A model generated the notes under the pieces. It saw only the letters and a program-made list of their open reading frames with translations. It made no database searches and was not told where the DNA came from. A stretch of DNA of 64,000 nucleotides from Nothophaeocryptopus gaeumannii (Eukaryota > Ascomycota > Dothideomycetes > Mycosphaerellales > Mycosphaerellaceae). Shown one piece after another: positions 43,364-52,392 of this stretch. Each line of letters opens with the position of its first letter. The stretch's first letter is position 1. A program made the translations under genes and the position numbers. The stretch spans positions 2,976,001 to 3,040,000 of the forward strand of contig JASISA010000025.1 of NCBI GenBank assembly GCA_031771865.1. Reading direction: 5' to 3'.

Positions 43364-46300
43364 CTACGACACCTCCTCGTCCCCCTCAAAACAAGCCGAC
43401 ATATTCCCCATCTCCCTAAGCACCTTCTCGGCCAACAAATTATCACTCGCGCCCGTAACACCCGTCTTCAACCACCTCTCCTCCAACGGACTCACCGGCG
43501 TGATCCGATCATTCAAACTCCTCTTACTCCTTGTAAGCTGCTCAGCAAGAGCCCTTACATTCTCCGAATCATACTCCAAACTCGAAATATCAGACGCGTT
43601 AATCCCCTCAGCAGCTCCGCGCGCTGCGTCGGAACCTAGGATACGGGATATCATGGAGAGACTATGTGCTTCGGAGACGAGACCTAGAGTGACGGCGCCT
43701 GCTCGCGGGTTTCGTGGGGAGGGGGTTTCATTTTGGAGAGATTTTTCGGCTCGGCGGAGTTGGTCGGGGAAGGAATTGAGGAAAGCGGATACTTCGGCGG
43801 CGATGGCTGGGCCGACCGAGTCTAGGAGGTTGAGGCAGAGGGGTAGGAAGCCTTCTGTCCAGATGACGAACATGCGTTGTGGTTCGTCGAAAGGGCCTTT
43901 ACCCCCGGCTTTGCGAAAGTAGTTGGATACGTTGCCAGAAGAGAGCTGGAGGAGGACGCCTTCGAGCGCCATGTGCTCAGCGATCGGGCGGACCGTTGAT
44001 AGTGCCAACAGGAACATGACTGCAATCTCGCCGTAGATTGGATCCTGGGCTGTGTGTTCTGCGAGCTGGTCGGCCCAGGAATAGAGACTCAGCGCGCCTC
44101 GGACAATCGACGAGCCAGCCACGATGTCGGCTAACATCGTCTGCACAGAGCTGATACCAGGCACCGCCATTACAGCCTGCAACAGCGCGGTGAGTAACGC
44201 AAAGTCGGCAGGCAGCGCGAGAGACATGTTGCTGTGAAGGTTGCCACAGAGAGCTCGGAAACCAGGCACAATGATCTTGCCGACGATGTTCATTAAAATC
44301 GATGCCACCTGCGGGTGTAGATAGTGCATCTCGGTCGCTGGCCGCTGGATGTAAGCATGAGGCTGCACTGTCAAGTACAGGACCTGGAGGAGCTGTCGGT
44401 AATATCGCACGTCCTCCTGGGCAGTCGCAACGTCGTAATCGACCGGCGATGACGAGACCAACTCCCATGCTGCGGGGAGCAGCTGCTTCATTGCATCGTC
44501 GTGCACCCTCAGTGCGACGAGTCTCGATGTCAATACGAAGGCAAGCTCGGCTCTCAATTGAAGCACGTCAGCCATGCCAGGCTCGTCGATCTGCGGCCTC
44601 GCGTTCGCTGTCAGGCAGTTCTTCGCTGTTCTGGCTAGCTCTGTCTGCAGTACGGTATCTTCCTGAACCATGCAGTCACAGAGCGTAGTGGCGAGGGTTC
44701 TCCAGGCCTTGAGCAGGGCTATCTGGGCGTGTAGTAGACTCATATTGGCGTTCGAACGAGTCACATTCCCTGAATGCCCTCCACCAGCGTCGCCATTGGG
44801 ACCACACCAGGAGGTGCTACGGCAAAGGACGTTATTAGCGATATTGGAGTCGTAGAAGTAGTTCAAGCCATAAGGTGCCGGATTGACTTCTGTCCGTTTG
44901 AAGTCTGACAGCTCGCTCTGTCCAAAGTTGCCCTTCCAGTTTTCCTCTAGTTGCTTATGATGTGATCGATTGTAGGCGTCTACAGCCGTCGCGTGGTCCC
45001 GCAAGAAGCTCAGTCTGGGCACCAGTGCACGAAGCACAGACTTGTCACCGATCTCGAGGCTTGCGTGAAGGTTGACAGCGTAGATCTCGCAGAGATATGA
45101 TGCCATTTCGTATTCTCTAGCACTCATGACAGCGGCAGTCGGTGCCACATTCCTAGTAGGAGGCCTTATGTCATCTAGCCAGGCGAGCGTATTCCCGATG
45201 AAGTCCGGATGTGATCGGAGTTCGTTCGTTGCCCACACCCACGTTTGTTGAGCCACCGTCGCAAATTTGAGCATTCCAACCGCACGCTCGGGCGGTAATG
45301 TGGATACCTGTGACAGTTGATCAAGAACGTGGCGCAGGATCGGTTTGCCCTTGATGGTTTCTTGCTGCTGGCGGTGGGCGCGAGGTTTTGGTAGCTGCCC
45401 GGTGAGTAGGTAGAGTGCAAACCATTGCTGTTTGCTCTCCATCACCACGGACAAGAATTCCCATACACGGCGCTCGACTTGAATATCGCAGATCGGTCGA
45501 TCGAGTTGTGTGATGACTTGCAGGAATGCTTTCGCTGCTTCTGGGTCGAGCTGCGCAAGCACCGAGGGTGGGTCTTCGTCGCCACTACCGACGGCCTTGA
45601 TCAGCTCTCCGAAGAAGGGGAACAGCTCAGCTTTGAAGGCATGATCAGTTGCGAGCAGTGATGCAAGGGTTGGAGTGTTCTTCAACATGCTCCCAGCGAA
45701 AGCGAAAGCTCGCTTCTCAGTAAGCTTCCGCCAGTCGTCCTCTGCTTGTTTTCTTCGTTGTTGCCGCACAGAGTCGCTTCTCTTGCTTGCGTCATCATCC
45801 TCTTTGGCGAGAAGGTTCACACCCCTATGCGCAACTCTGAGAAGAACTGTGAGGAAGCTAAAGACGGAGTTCGTCTGCTTGATGAGAAGATCTCGAATCT
45901 GAGTAGGCATCGCATCACCTACCACCGACAAACTCTCAGGGAACACCCGAGCGAAAGTGTCGACCAGTGGACTTGGCCCAGAGCTCGGCGCACATGCATT
46001 GATCAACGAGTTCGCTGCCGGCGCAAGCACGTACGTCAGTCGCTTCGATGGCTCCTTGCTCACGTCGATGCCGTAGGTTGCACTCAGCAGCTTGGAGAAT
46101 GCGTCCAGGAGAGACAAAGTGATGAGGCACTGCTCTTGAGAAACCGCAAACTTCCAGTCTGGAAAGTTCTGGAAAGCGTCAAGCAGGATCTTCTGGTAAG
46201 CATCCAGTACTATGCTCATAGTCCGCACAGGTGTCTGGTCTGACGAGTCGAGCTTGGATCCCCATCTGGTAAGGAAACTTCCATTCGCCTGAGGCCTTCG

Positions 46301-49012
46301 ATGTCGCTGCACAATGCCACCGATAGCGTCGTCCAACAGCAGAGCATGAAGGTCAACACATGCCTTCAAGAATCGATACGTCCCGACTTGCACCTCCGTT
46401 CCGCCGACGACTGATACAAGGGAGGGAGCGCCATCTACCACGCCGAGCAAGCTGGTCTTTGCGAGTATTGACCACACGCGCTCGGGTGAGATCCTCACGA
46501 GCTCGTTCAAGAACTCTGCTCCAGCTGCAACCAGCTCCAGGGACCCAGGTTTTGCATTTTGGTCCAAGTGAGCAAGCAACTCTGTCTCAAAGATATCGGC
46601 GACAACAGAAGTGACGTCTTGGGAGGAGGCAGCGAGTGGTTTGCTGAGCAAGTCTAGCAACTCGCGGGCGGCTTCTAGACCTTCCGTATGTTTCCTTGTA
46701 TTTGACAGCAATGTGGCAAAGAAGCCCACAATTTCTGCGACCAAGAAATGGTCGGGCTCCGCTCGCGTTGCAGCAGGCTTGTATTCGCTCGAGAGGAGAA
46801 AAGTGGAAAGCAGTCCACTCAAGTATTCCAAGCCAGAGTGTTTATGACTGAACATAATCACCATGGGTCGGCGTTCGCGAATGATGGTCCCTAGAGTTTC
46901 GACTGGTATGATGCTTTCGTCCAGGCGCTGAGGCCGATCTTCGTCTTCTCCGTGTCCCTGTGTCACCAATCGTCTCGGTTGACTCCAGCCGAGAGGGCCG
47001 CTTCGACCTTTGAAAATTGGTACGTCAACAACAAGCTGCATTGCATTGCTGCCCTCTTCCTCATCCTGCAGTTGATATCCATTGAAGTCCACCGCCATCT
47101 CCTGCGTAAACTTCGTAAGGCTTTGAAGGATATCTGCGATCTCCGGAAGACCATCATCCCTGCGGTGTCTGCTTTCAGCAGAGGCCAGTACTTTGCAAAG
47201 ACGCAACAACGGAAAAAGTTCGTAAGGATATCGTGCCAAAGCTTGGTCGAGAATGAGAGGTCTGAATTGATCTTGATCGGCCAAAAACTTGTCAGCGAGA
47301 ACAGCTGCTTGCTGCGTAGAGGCGATGCTGTAGTCGAGTGGCGTCAAAAGTGATAATATCACTTCAAGAATCGGTTCATCGTACTGGACGAAAGGCAATC
47401 CATCTCTGACGACATCCAACAGCGTTTCCTTGCAGATGAAAGCGACGCCAGATTCCATATCAGAGCTGTAGCTCTCGTTGGCCGCATCGCTAAGGCTCTT
47501 CAGGACATTGAAGACTTGCAACCCATCGACAGAGCCCTTCAAGAAGCTCTGCGGAGGATCGTCTCGAAACTCGGCCATCTCATGGCTAGATAATCGCAGG
47601 TATAGTCGCTCGAATTCCGATTGCGGCTCGCGAGATGGTCTACGTGACGAGCGCCTCAAGCTGTCAGGGCTGTCATCTCGTCGTCCATATCGAGACTCCC
47701 GTACATCTTGGTGGATCAGTGCAATGTCCCGAATGATTGACGTCGCAATACCCCAGGCTAGCATTGCGGGCGCCGCAACATTGAACCCAGCCCGAGCTGC
47801 TTCCAGAAAGACCGCACTTAGAGCGCCGACACAGTTCTCGGAGGCAATGTAGCTGTCGCCTCGTAGCGAAGGCATTTCAACCCCAGCGGCACTCATCAGC
47901 TCTCCGACAGTCAACTGAAGCTTGAGAAACTCTACTGATACTATCGAGATCAGCAATTGTGCTGCTGAGATGTCGGTGTTGCCCAGCAAAGGTGTTGGGA
48001 CTGAGAGAAAGGCGACTCCATCGCCTGAACCCTTCATCAAATCGAACCAGCTCTGCACGATCGGTGCCGGGGGAATGCCATCGAACGCGTACAAGCCTGA
48101 CAACAGGAGCCTTAGAGTGTAGACGATCTCAGAGTAGAGTGAATCGACGTAGCTGAGAAATCTCGAATCTTCCTTTAACACGGTAGGCCATGAGTCTTGA
48201 GCCTTCGTCCGGCCGAATGCAGCATGTAGCTTGCTGATGCATCGTCCCATGAAAGCTTCGCACTCAGTCCGACGGTCGCTGGGACACATGATGCTTGATA
48301 TTCGGCTCGCCACTGTGTCGATCCAGTTGCTGCTGCCTCGTACTCGAAAAGATCCTGTTGGTTCGCCTTGCAGTTGGTCTTTACTGACCGCAGCCCGGCT
48401 GAGAAGATCTGCGCTGAGCCGGAGTAAGTGGCTCTTCTCGCTAAGAAAGACATTGAGCAGTCGGTCGCGTCTGATCTCGTCTTTGGAGAAGTCGAGGGCG
48501 GGCCGAACTGACGCCGCAGTAGACGCTGACAAGTCCACTGTGTTCCTCGCCAATGCGGAGCGTCCAGCATCTGTGGGATTTGAGAGCCCACTAGTTCCAT
48601 TGTATGCAGTAGCCAGCAACTGGTCTGCTGGTCTTTCTTGCCACTCAATGATCGCAATGCGCAGCGCAACCAGCTCTTCCACTTGCATCTCCCGCGACAG
48701 CCAGTTCGCATCGTTCTTGATCTCATCCAGCTTGTAGTCGCTGTTTCCATTCTGCGATACATTGATAGGTGCGGTCTTCGTGTCGAATTCGTTCGCGCTC
48801 CGAGCGTCTGGCGAGGAGAATGGGTTGAGTGAGCTGCTTAGCAGAGTCACGGTGTCATTGTCGTCCATGAACTTCTCCAGATGGCTATTGTTGAGCGCCG
48901 CTTCTTCGTCGCAAAGCGCTCGGTATGCGCTCCTCCATGATATTAGACGCGCCTCGCCCGCGAGACATTGGTCGAGGGGTGGAAAATATGCCGAGTTCGC
49001 TGCGGAAGCCAT
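43364..49012 (-). CDS. NUP192: Nucleoporin Nup192 (inner ring of the nuclear pore)
   Basis: An uninterrupted 1882-residue frame starts at ATG 49012. It is all-helical, with no membrane segment, and matches the size and layout of fungal Nup192/vertebrate Nup205 (the DUF3414 family). Indicative stretches include the N-terminal E-E-L-V-A-L-R-I-A-I-I-E-W, the central W-S-I-L-A-K-T-S-L-L-G and the late N-Y-F-Y-D-S-N-I-A-N-N-V-L-C block. Nup192 is a ring-shaped scaffold that binds Nic96 and Nup53 in the inner ring of the pore. The absence of introns over 5.6 kb and of any frameshift shows good base accuracy in this part of the sequence. Confidence 0.92.
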   Translation of the reverse strand: MASAANSAYFPPLDQCLAGEARLISWRSAYRALCDEEAALNNSHLEKFMDDNDTVTLLSSSLNPFSSPDARSANEFDTKTAPINVSQNGNSDYKLDEIKNDANWLSREMQVEELVALRIAIIEWQERPADQLLATAYNGTSGLSNPTDAGRSALARNTVDLSASTAASVRPALDFSKDEIRRDRLLNVFLSEKSHLLRLSADLLSRAAVSKDQLQGEPTGSFRVRGSSNWIDTVASRISSIMCPSDRRTECEAFMGRCISKLHAAFGRTKAQDSWPTVLKEDSRFLSYVDSLYSEIVYTLRLLLSGLYAFDGIPPAPIVQSWFDLMKGSGDGVAFLSVPTPLLGNTDISAAQLLISIVSVEFLKLQLTVGELMSAAGVEMPSLRGDSYIASENCVGALSAVFLEAARAGFNVAAPAMLAWGIATSIIRDIALIHQDVRESRYGRRDDSPDSLRRSSRRPSREPQSEFERLYLRLSSHEMAEFRDDPPQSFLKGSVDGLQVFNVLKSLSDAANESYSSDMESGVAFICKETLLDVVRDGLPFVQYDEPILEVILSLLTPLDYSIASTQQAAVLADKFLADQDQFRPLILDQALARYPYELFPLLRLCKVLASAESRHRRDDGLPEIADILQSLTKFTQEMAVDFNGYQLQDEEEGSNAMQLVVDVPIFKGRSGPLGWSQPRRLVTQGHGEDEDRPQRLDESIIPVETLGTIIRERRPMVIMFSHKHSGLEYLSGLLSTFLLSSEYKPAATRAEPDHFLVAEIVGFFATLLSNTRKHTEGLEAARELLDLLSKPLAASSQDVTSVVADIFETELLAHLDQNAKPGSLELVAAGAEFLNELVRISPERVWSILAKTSLLGVVDGAPSLVSVVGGTEVQVGTYRFLKACVDLHALLLDDAIGGIVQRHRRPQANGSFLTRWGSKLDSSDQTPVRTMSIVLDAYQKILLDAFQNFPDWKFAVSQEQCLITLSLLDAFSKLLSATYGIDVSKEPSKRLTYVLAPAANSLINACAPSSGPSPLVDTFARVFPESLSVVGDAMPTQIRDLLIKQTNSVFSFLTVLLRVAHRGVNLLAKEDDDASKRSDSVRQQRRKQAEDDWRKLTEKRAFAFAGSMLKNTPTLASLLATDHAFKAELFPFFGELIKAVGSGDEDPPSVLAQLDPEAAKAFLQVITQLDRPICDIQVERRVWEFLSVVMESKQQWFALYLLTGQLPKPRAHRQQQETIKGKPILRHVLDQLSQVSTLPPERAVGMLKFATVAQQTWVWATNELRSHPDFIGNTLAWLDDIRPPTRNVAPTAAVMSAREYEMASYLCEIYAVNLHASLEIGDKSVLRALVPRLSFLRDHATAVDAYNRSHHKQLEENWKGNFGQSELSDFKRTEVNPAPYGLNYFYDSNIANNVLCRSTSWCGPNGDAGGGHSGNVTRSNANMSLLHAQIALLKAWRTLATTLCDCMVQEDTVLQTELARTAKNCLTANARPQIDEPGMADVLQLRAELAFVLTSRLVALRVHDDAMKQLLPAAWELVSSSPVDYDVATAQEDVRYYRQLLQVLYLTVQPHAYIQRPATEMHYLHPQVASILMNIVGKIIVPGFRALCGNLHSNMSLALPADFALLTALLQAVMAVPGISSVQTMLADIVAGSSIVRGALSLYSWADQLAEHTAQDPIYGEIAVMFLLALSTVRPIAEHMALEGVLLQLSSGNVSNYFRKAGGKGPFDEPQRMFVIWTEGFLPLCLNLLDSVGPAIAAEVSAFLNSFPDQLRRAEKSLQNETPSPRNPRAGAVTLGLVSEAHSLSMISRILGSDAARGAAEGINASDISSLEYDSENVRALAEQLTRSKRSLNDRITPVSPLEERWLKTGVTGASDNLLAEKVLREMGNMSACFEGDEEVS

Positions 49013-49355
49013 TTCGCTGTTTTCTCTAAAAGCTCTGACGTTCGGAGGTGTTTGTTCGAGTCGAGTCTATCGCGGCTGGAAGGGATCGGATGTGGTGACC
49101 ATAGAGCAGAAGGCCATGGTCTGAGAGTAAGGATCAAATCGGTGTGAGCGTCGAGAGAATTCACACAGATCACTTGTCACTAGAGTGCCTGGAAAATTGA
49201 GGATTGTTTGTTCTAGAGCTGTCTTGCTCTGCGCGCGTGAAGACGACGCGCTGCAGCTTCTCGGAAGCTTTTGCCGAGACACCTCCACGACCTCCATCCA
49301 CCTCACCTTACCACCACACTTGCCTCTACCACTCCACTCCACCCGGCCACACACC
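49013..49355. promoter_or_regulatory. Divergent promoter of NUP192 and NDUFB7
   Basis: These 343 bp separate the two start codons. A pyrimidine-rich tract (CACCTCCAC type, about 49270-49350) precedes the NDUFB7 start. No other gene is present. Confidence 0.45.
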
Positions 49356-49842
49356 ATGACCGTCACCGAGCAAATAAAAGAAACGGCCGAGTCCGTCAAG
49401 GAGGCAGTCGGCTTCGGTGGTCACAGCCTTGGCGCTCCCTCAAAACGTACGCATATTCATACCACTTCCCAGCCAATGGCGCATTGCATATTACTACCCA
49501 CATACGAACAAGAAGAGGAAGGAATACATACTGACGGGAATGGATATTTTAGCTGCCACCCGAAAAGAAATGTCCGATAACAAAGTCCCGCTTGCGTACC
49601 GCGACTCGTGCGCCCACCTTCTTATCCCGTTGAACAAATGCCGATTCGATAATTATTACCTTCCGTGGAGGTGCATGGTATGAACGAGATGGGCGAAACT
49701 CTCCTGGGAAAGTGGATTCGCTAATGCGGGAAAACAGGATGAGAGACATGGATACGAGAAGTGCCAATATGAGGAGTTCAAGCTGCGGGTAAAGAAGATG
49801 GATGAGATTCGGGCGGAGAAGGAGGGTGCGAGGAGTAACTAG
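49356..49842 (+). CDS. NDUFB7: Complex I subunit NDUFB7 (B18)
   Basis: Three exons (49356-49446, 49553-49677, 49738-49842) give 106 residues. The central part, V-P-L-A-Y-R-D-S-C-A-H-L-L-I-P-L-N-K-C, has the first CX9C pair. The second is split by intron 2 (C-M then D-E-R-H-G-Y-E-K-C), giving the twin CX9C fold that is oxidised by Mia40 in the intermembrane space. The N-terminal Gly of the mammalian myristoylated form is not present. It is an accessory subunit of mitochondrial NADH:ubiquinone oxidoreductase. The length fits fungal orthologues. Confidence 0.93.
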
Positions 49843-50142
49843 AAGAGGGTTGAGGGAGATGGAGTGGTAGGTGATTTGAGATGAGGCAGGCTCTCAATAG
49901 AACACTTCCTGGAAGAGCTTGGCGCAGGTTCCTCATACTGTACATATACAAAAGAAGCCCAGGTGACTGTCCACATGGGCCTCGGGGCCATGTCTGGGCT
50001 GCCTGGGTATGAATGAGACCAGATTTCAGCATAACAGCTAAGATGAGCTCCATCCTTGGAGCTTTCACTGCCTTGCTGACTTCGTACTCAGTGTCGCGGC
50101 GACCAGGTTCATTCGAGAGATGCCGTCAATCCTCATGCTCTC
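49843..50142. other. Short spacer between convergent genes
   Basis: 300 bp between the stops of NDUFB7 and the BRCT-WGR gene. Nothing is recognised. Confidence 0.5.
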
Positions 50143-52077
50143 CTACTCCAGCTCCTCCACTTCGCCGTGGTTCTGGCCAAAGGCGAACTCAATCTCCTTC
50201 TCCGCGCCCTCATCTCCCTTACGCTTCTTCGACACTGGACTTCCGACCGGCGAGTCCTTGCGCTTTCCCAGGACGGAACCTCCGAGATCGAGGGCTTGGC
50301 TGGCTAGCTCGTTCGCACCTCCAAAGATGTCGTCTCCCTCAGGCATCTGGCTCGCGCCCGCCTGCTGAGTCTCATCCCATCCGATCTGCGTGAAATCGAA
50401 GTTGGTGAAGTCGACATCCTCAGCCATGCCATCAGCAGCGTCGATCTGAGTCTGCGTGCCATCCATGTTGACGTTCTCCGCAGCGCCGAAGTCCCCAAAG
50501 TCCTGGTCCACGCCGAATGGGAAAGGCTCGCCAAAGACGTCGAGGTGCTCCTCATCAGTCGATTTGCCGGTCGCCTCAGCCTGTACGATGGCTTCGAACT
50601 TCTCTGACTCCTCTTGGCTGAAATCCGGTCGGACAGCTGGGGACTTCGATCGCGAGTCGGATCGAGCGCCTGGCAGCTTCTGGGTAGCACGGGCACCATC
50701 GTTGGCGCCACTCATCAAGAAGTCTCCATTGTCCAGAAGACCACCTTCTGAAGCTTGCACACTCTCCTCCAACTCCTTCTGCTGTTGCTCGGAAAGACGC
50801 TTCTCATGCCTCCCATCCGCAAACTCCCCCTGCGGACCATAAGGAGGTGGGTAGTATCGAAACGGCTCCTTGTTGAAATCGGCTGTGCTGAAAGCCTTTT
50901 GAGGCATGCCCATCTGCTCACGCGCATAGTTGCCGACCTTCGCCTTGTCGCGCTTGCTTCGCTCCAGAGCAACCTCCATCCGCTCATCCCACTCCGACTG
51001 CGTCTTTTCTTTGAAAGCTTTCTTGAAAGCGCGGAAGGCGCAGGGCCAGGTGGCGCCCATGGCGACGATGGTGTTGGAGGTTGCTTGCAGTTTTGTTCCC
51101 GAGAATGAGGTGGCGAAGGCGTATTTGGGCGGTTGGGAGTTGGATTCGAAGATCTGGACCTGGCGTCAGAGTTAGCCCTCTTGAGAGAGGAGGCTTTCTA
51201 TTAGGCGGTGAAGGGGTTGGAGGGGACTTACGACCAGGTTGTAACGCTCATTGGTGTTGTGTTTGGTGTCGACTTTGGTGAGGGTTACGTCGTAGAAGAA
51301 ACCAGTGGAGTCTTGGTAGATGTGGTGGTTGTCTGGTGTAAGAGATCAGCACAAAGCCCCAGGTCTTTTGCAATCGTCTGGGAGCTCACCTGAGAGCAAT
51401 GTATGCTTCGCCTTCTGCGCGCCCTTCTTGAACACAGCCGCAAGCTCAGCAACACTCTGCTTCTTGCCCAGGAACTCCCTGTTTCTCTCCTTCTCGACTT
51501 CCGTTCGAGCCTCTTCGGCCTGCTTCGCCTGATTCTCCGCCGCCTTTTGCTGTGCCGGGCTAACGTAAGTGTTCTCCTCATAGAGCTCCTTCATCAAGCC
51601 CACCGTCGTCTTCGCTCCGCCGCCGCCGCCATTCTCTTTGTCTTGACCCGGGAGGAACTGTCGATACTTCTTCTCCTGCTTACGCGACTTAGTCGTGAGG
51701 CTCTCATCGAGCCAATCGAAGTTGACGATGTAGATCTTCTGAGGCTGCTTGAGAGCAGTGTCGACAAGGCCGCCTGGTTTCGTGACATTTCTCTCACTAA
51801 TGACGAGATGGGTTGTGTTTTCGGATATCTTGGTCTCGTATCGTCCGCTTGCGTTTTCGATCCAGTTTTTGACATCCAGGTTGGTCCGACCGTCGGCGTG
51901 AGTACCAGAGACCACGATGCTGCAGTCTTTCAACGCTTTGTGGACCATAGTGGATGTCTGTGAACCTTGGTTCGAGTGATCACGGGTAGACTGAGGGGAT
52001 GATGCTTCGGTTAAGGTAGTGCTGTGTGCAGTGCTGCTTGGAGTCGTTTCGTTGGTGGATGAAGTCGTGTATGTCAT
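50143..52077 (-). CDS. BRCT-WGR protein (PARP-like N-terminus without catalytic domain)
   Basis: Exons 52077-51390, 51332-51232 and 51159-50143 (58- and 72-bp introns) give 601 residues. A BRCT domain (about 45-135) has C-S-I-V-V-S-G-T-H and ends F-D-W-L-D-E-S. A coiled, charged linker follows, then a WGR-like domain (about 230-330) with H-H-I-Y-Q-D-S-T-G-F-F-Y-D and N-T-N-E-R-Y-N-L-V. The C-terminal ~250 residues are acidic and disordered with a nuclear-signal-like K-K-R-K. BRCT plus WGR is the front half of fungal PARPs such as PrpA, but no PARP catalytic domain follows. A role in DNA-break recognition is inferred. An alternative start is ATG 51948. Confidence 0.8.
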
Positions 52078-52392
52078 TGATTGAGGCAAAGAGCTGTAGA
52101 TGGGTAGAAGAGTGTTTTGAAGAGGCCGTTGTCGGTGAGTCTCAAGGTGAAGGTGAAGTAGAAGTCACGAAGATCAGCTTTCAATGGCGTTTCGTAGCAA
52201 TAGCATATGCGCCTGCGTTAGTAAGAAGCATGTGATTGAACAAAGTGAAGGGTACAAACGCGCGCGCAGAAGACGGGCTTTACTGCCACACGTCACCGAG
52301 ACTAGAATCACATGCGTAACAATAGGGTCGATATGAAGAGTAGTTACGTCTACTTGCCGCAGCGTTCATCTACCTTCACTTGAGAACTGCAA
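52078..52392. other. Intergenic, upstream of the BRCT-WGR gene
   Basis: About 315 bp holding the promoter of the BRCT-WGR gene and the 3' end of trpC. Nothing else is seen. Confidence 0.5.
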
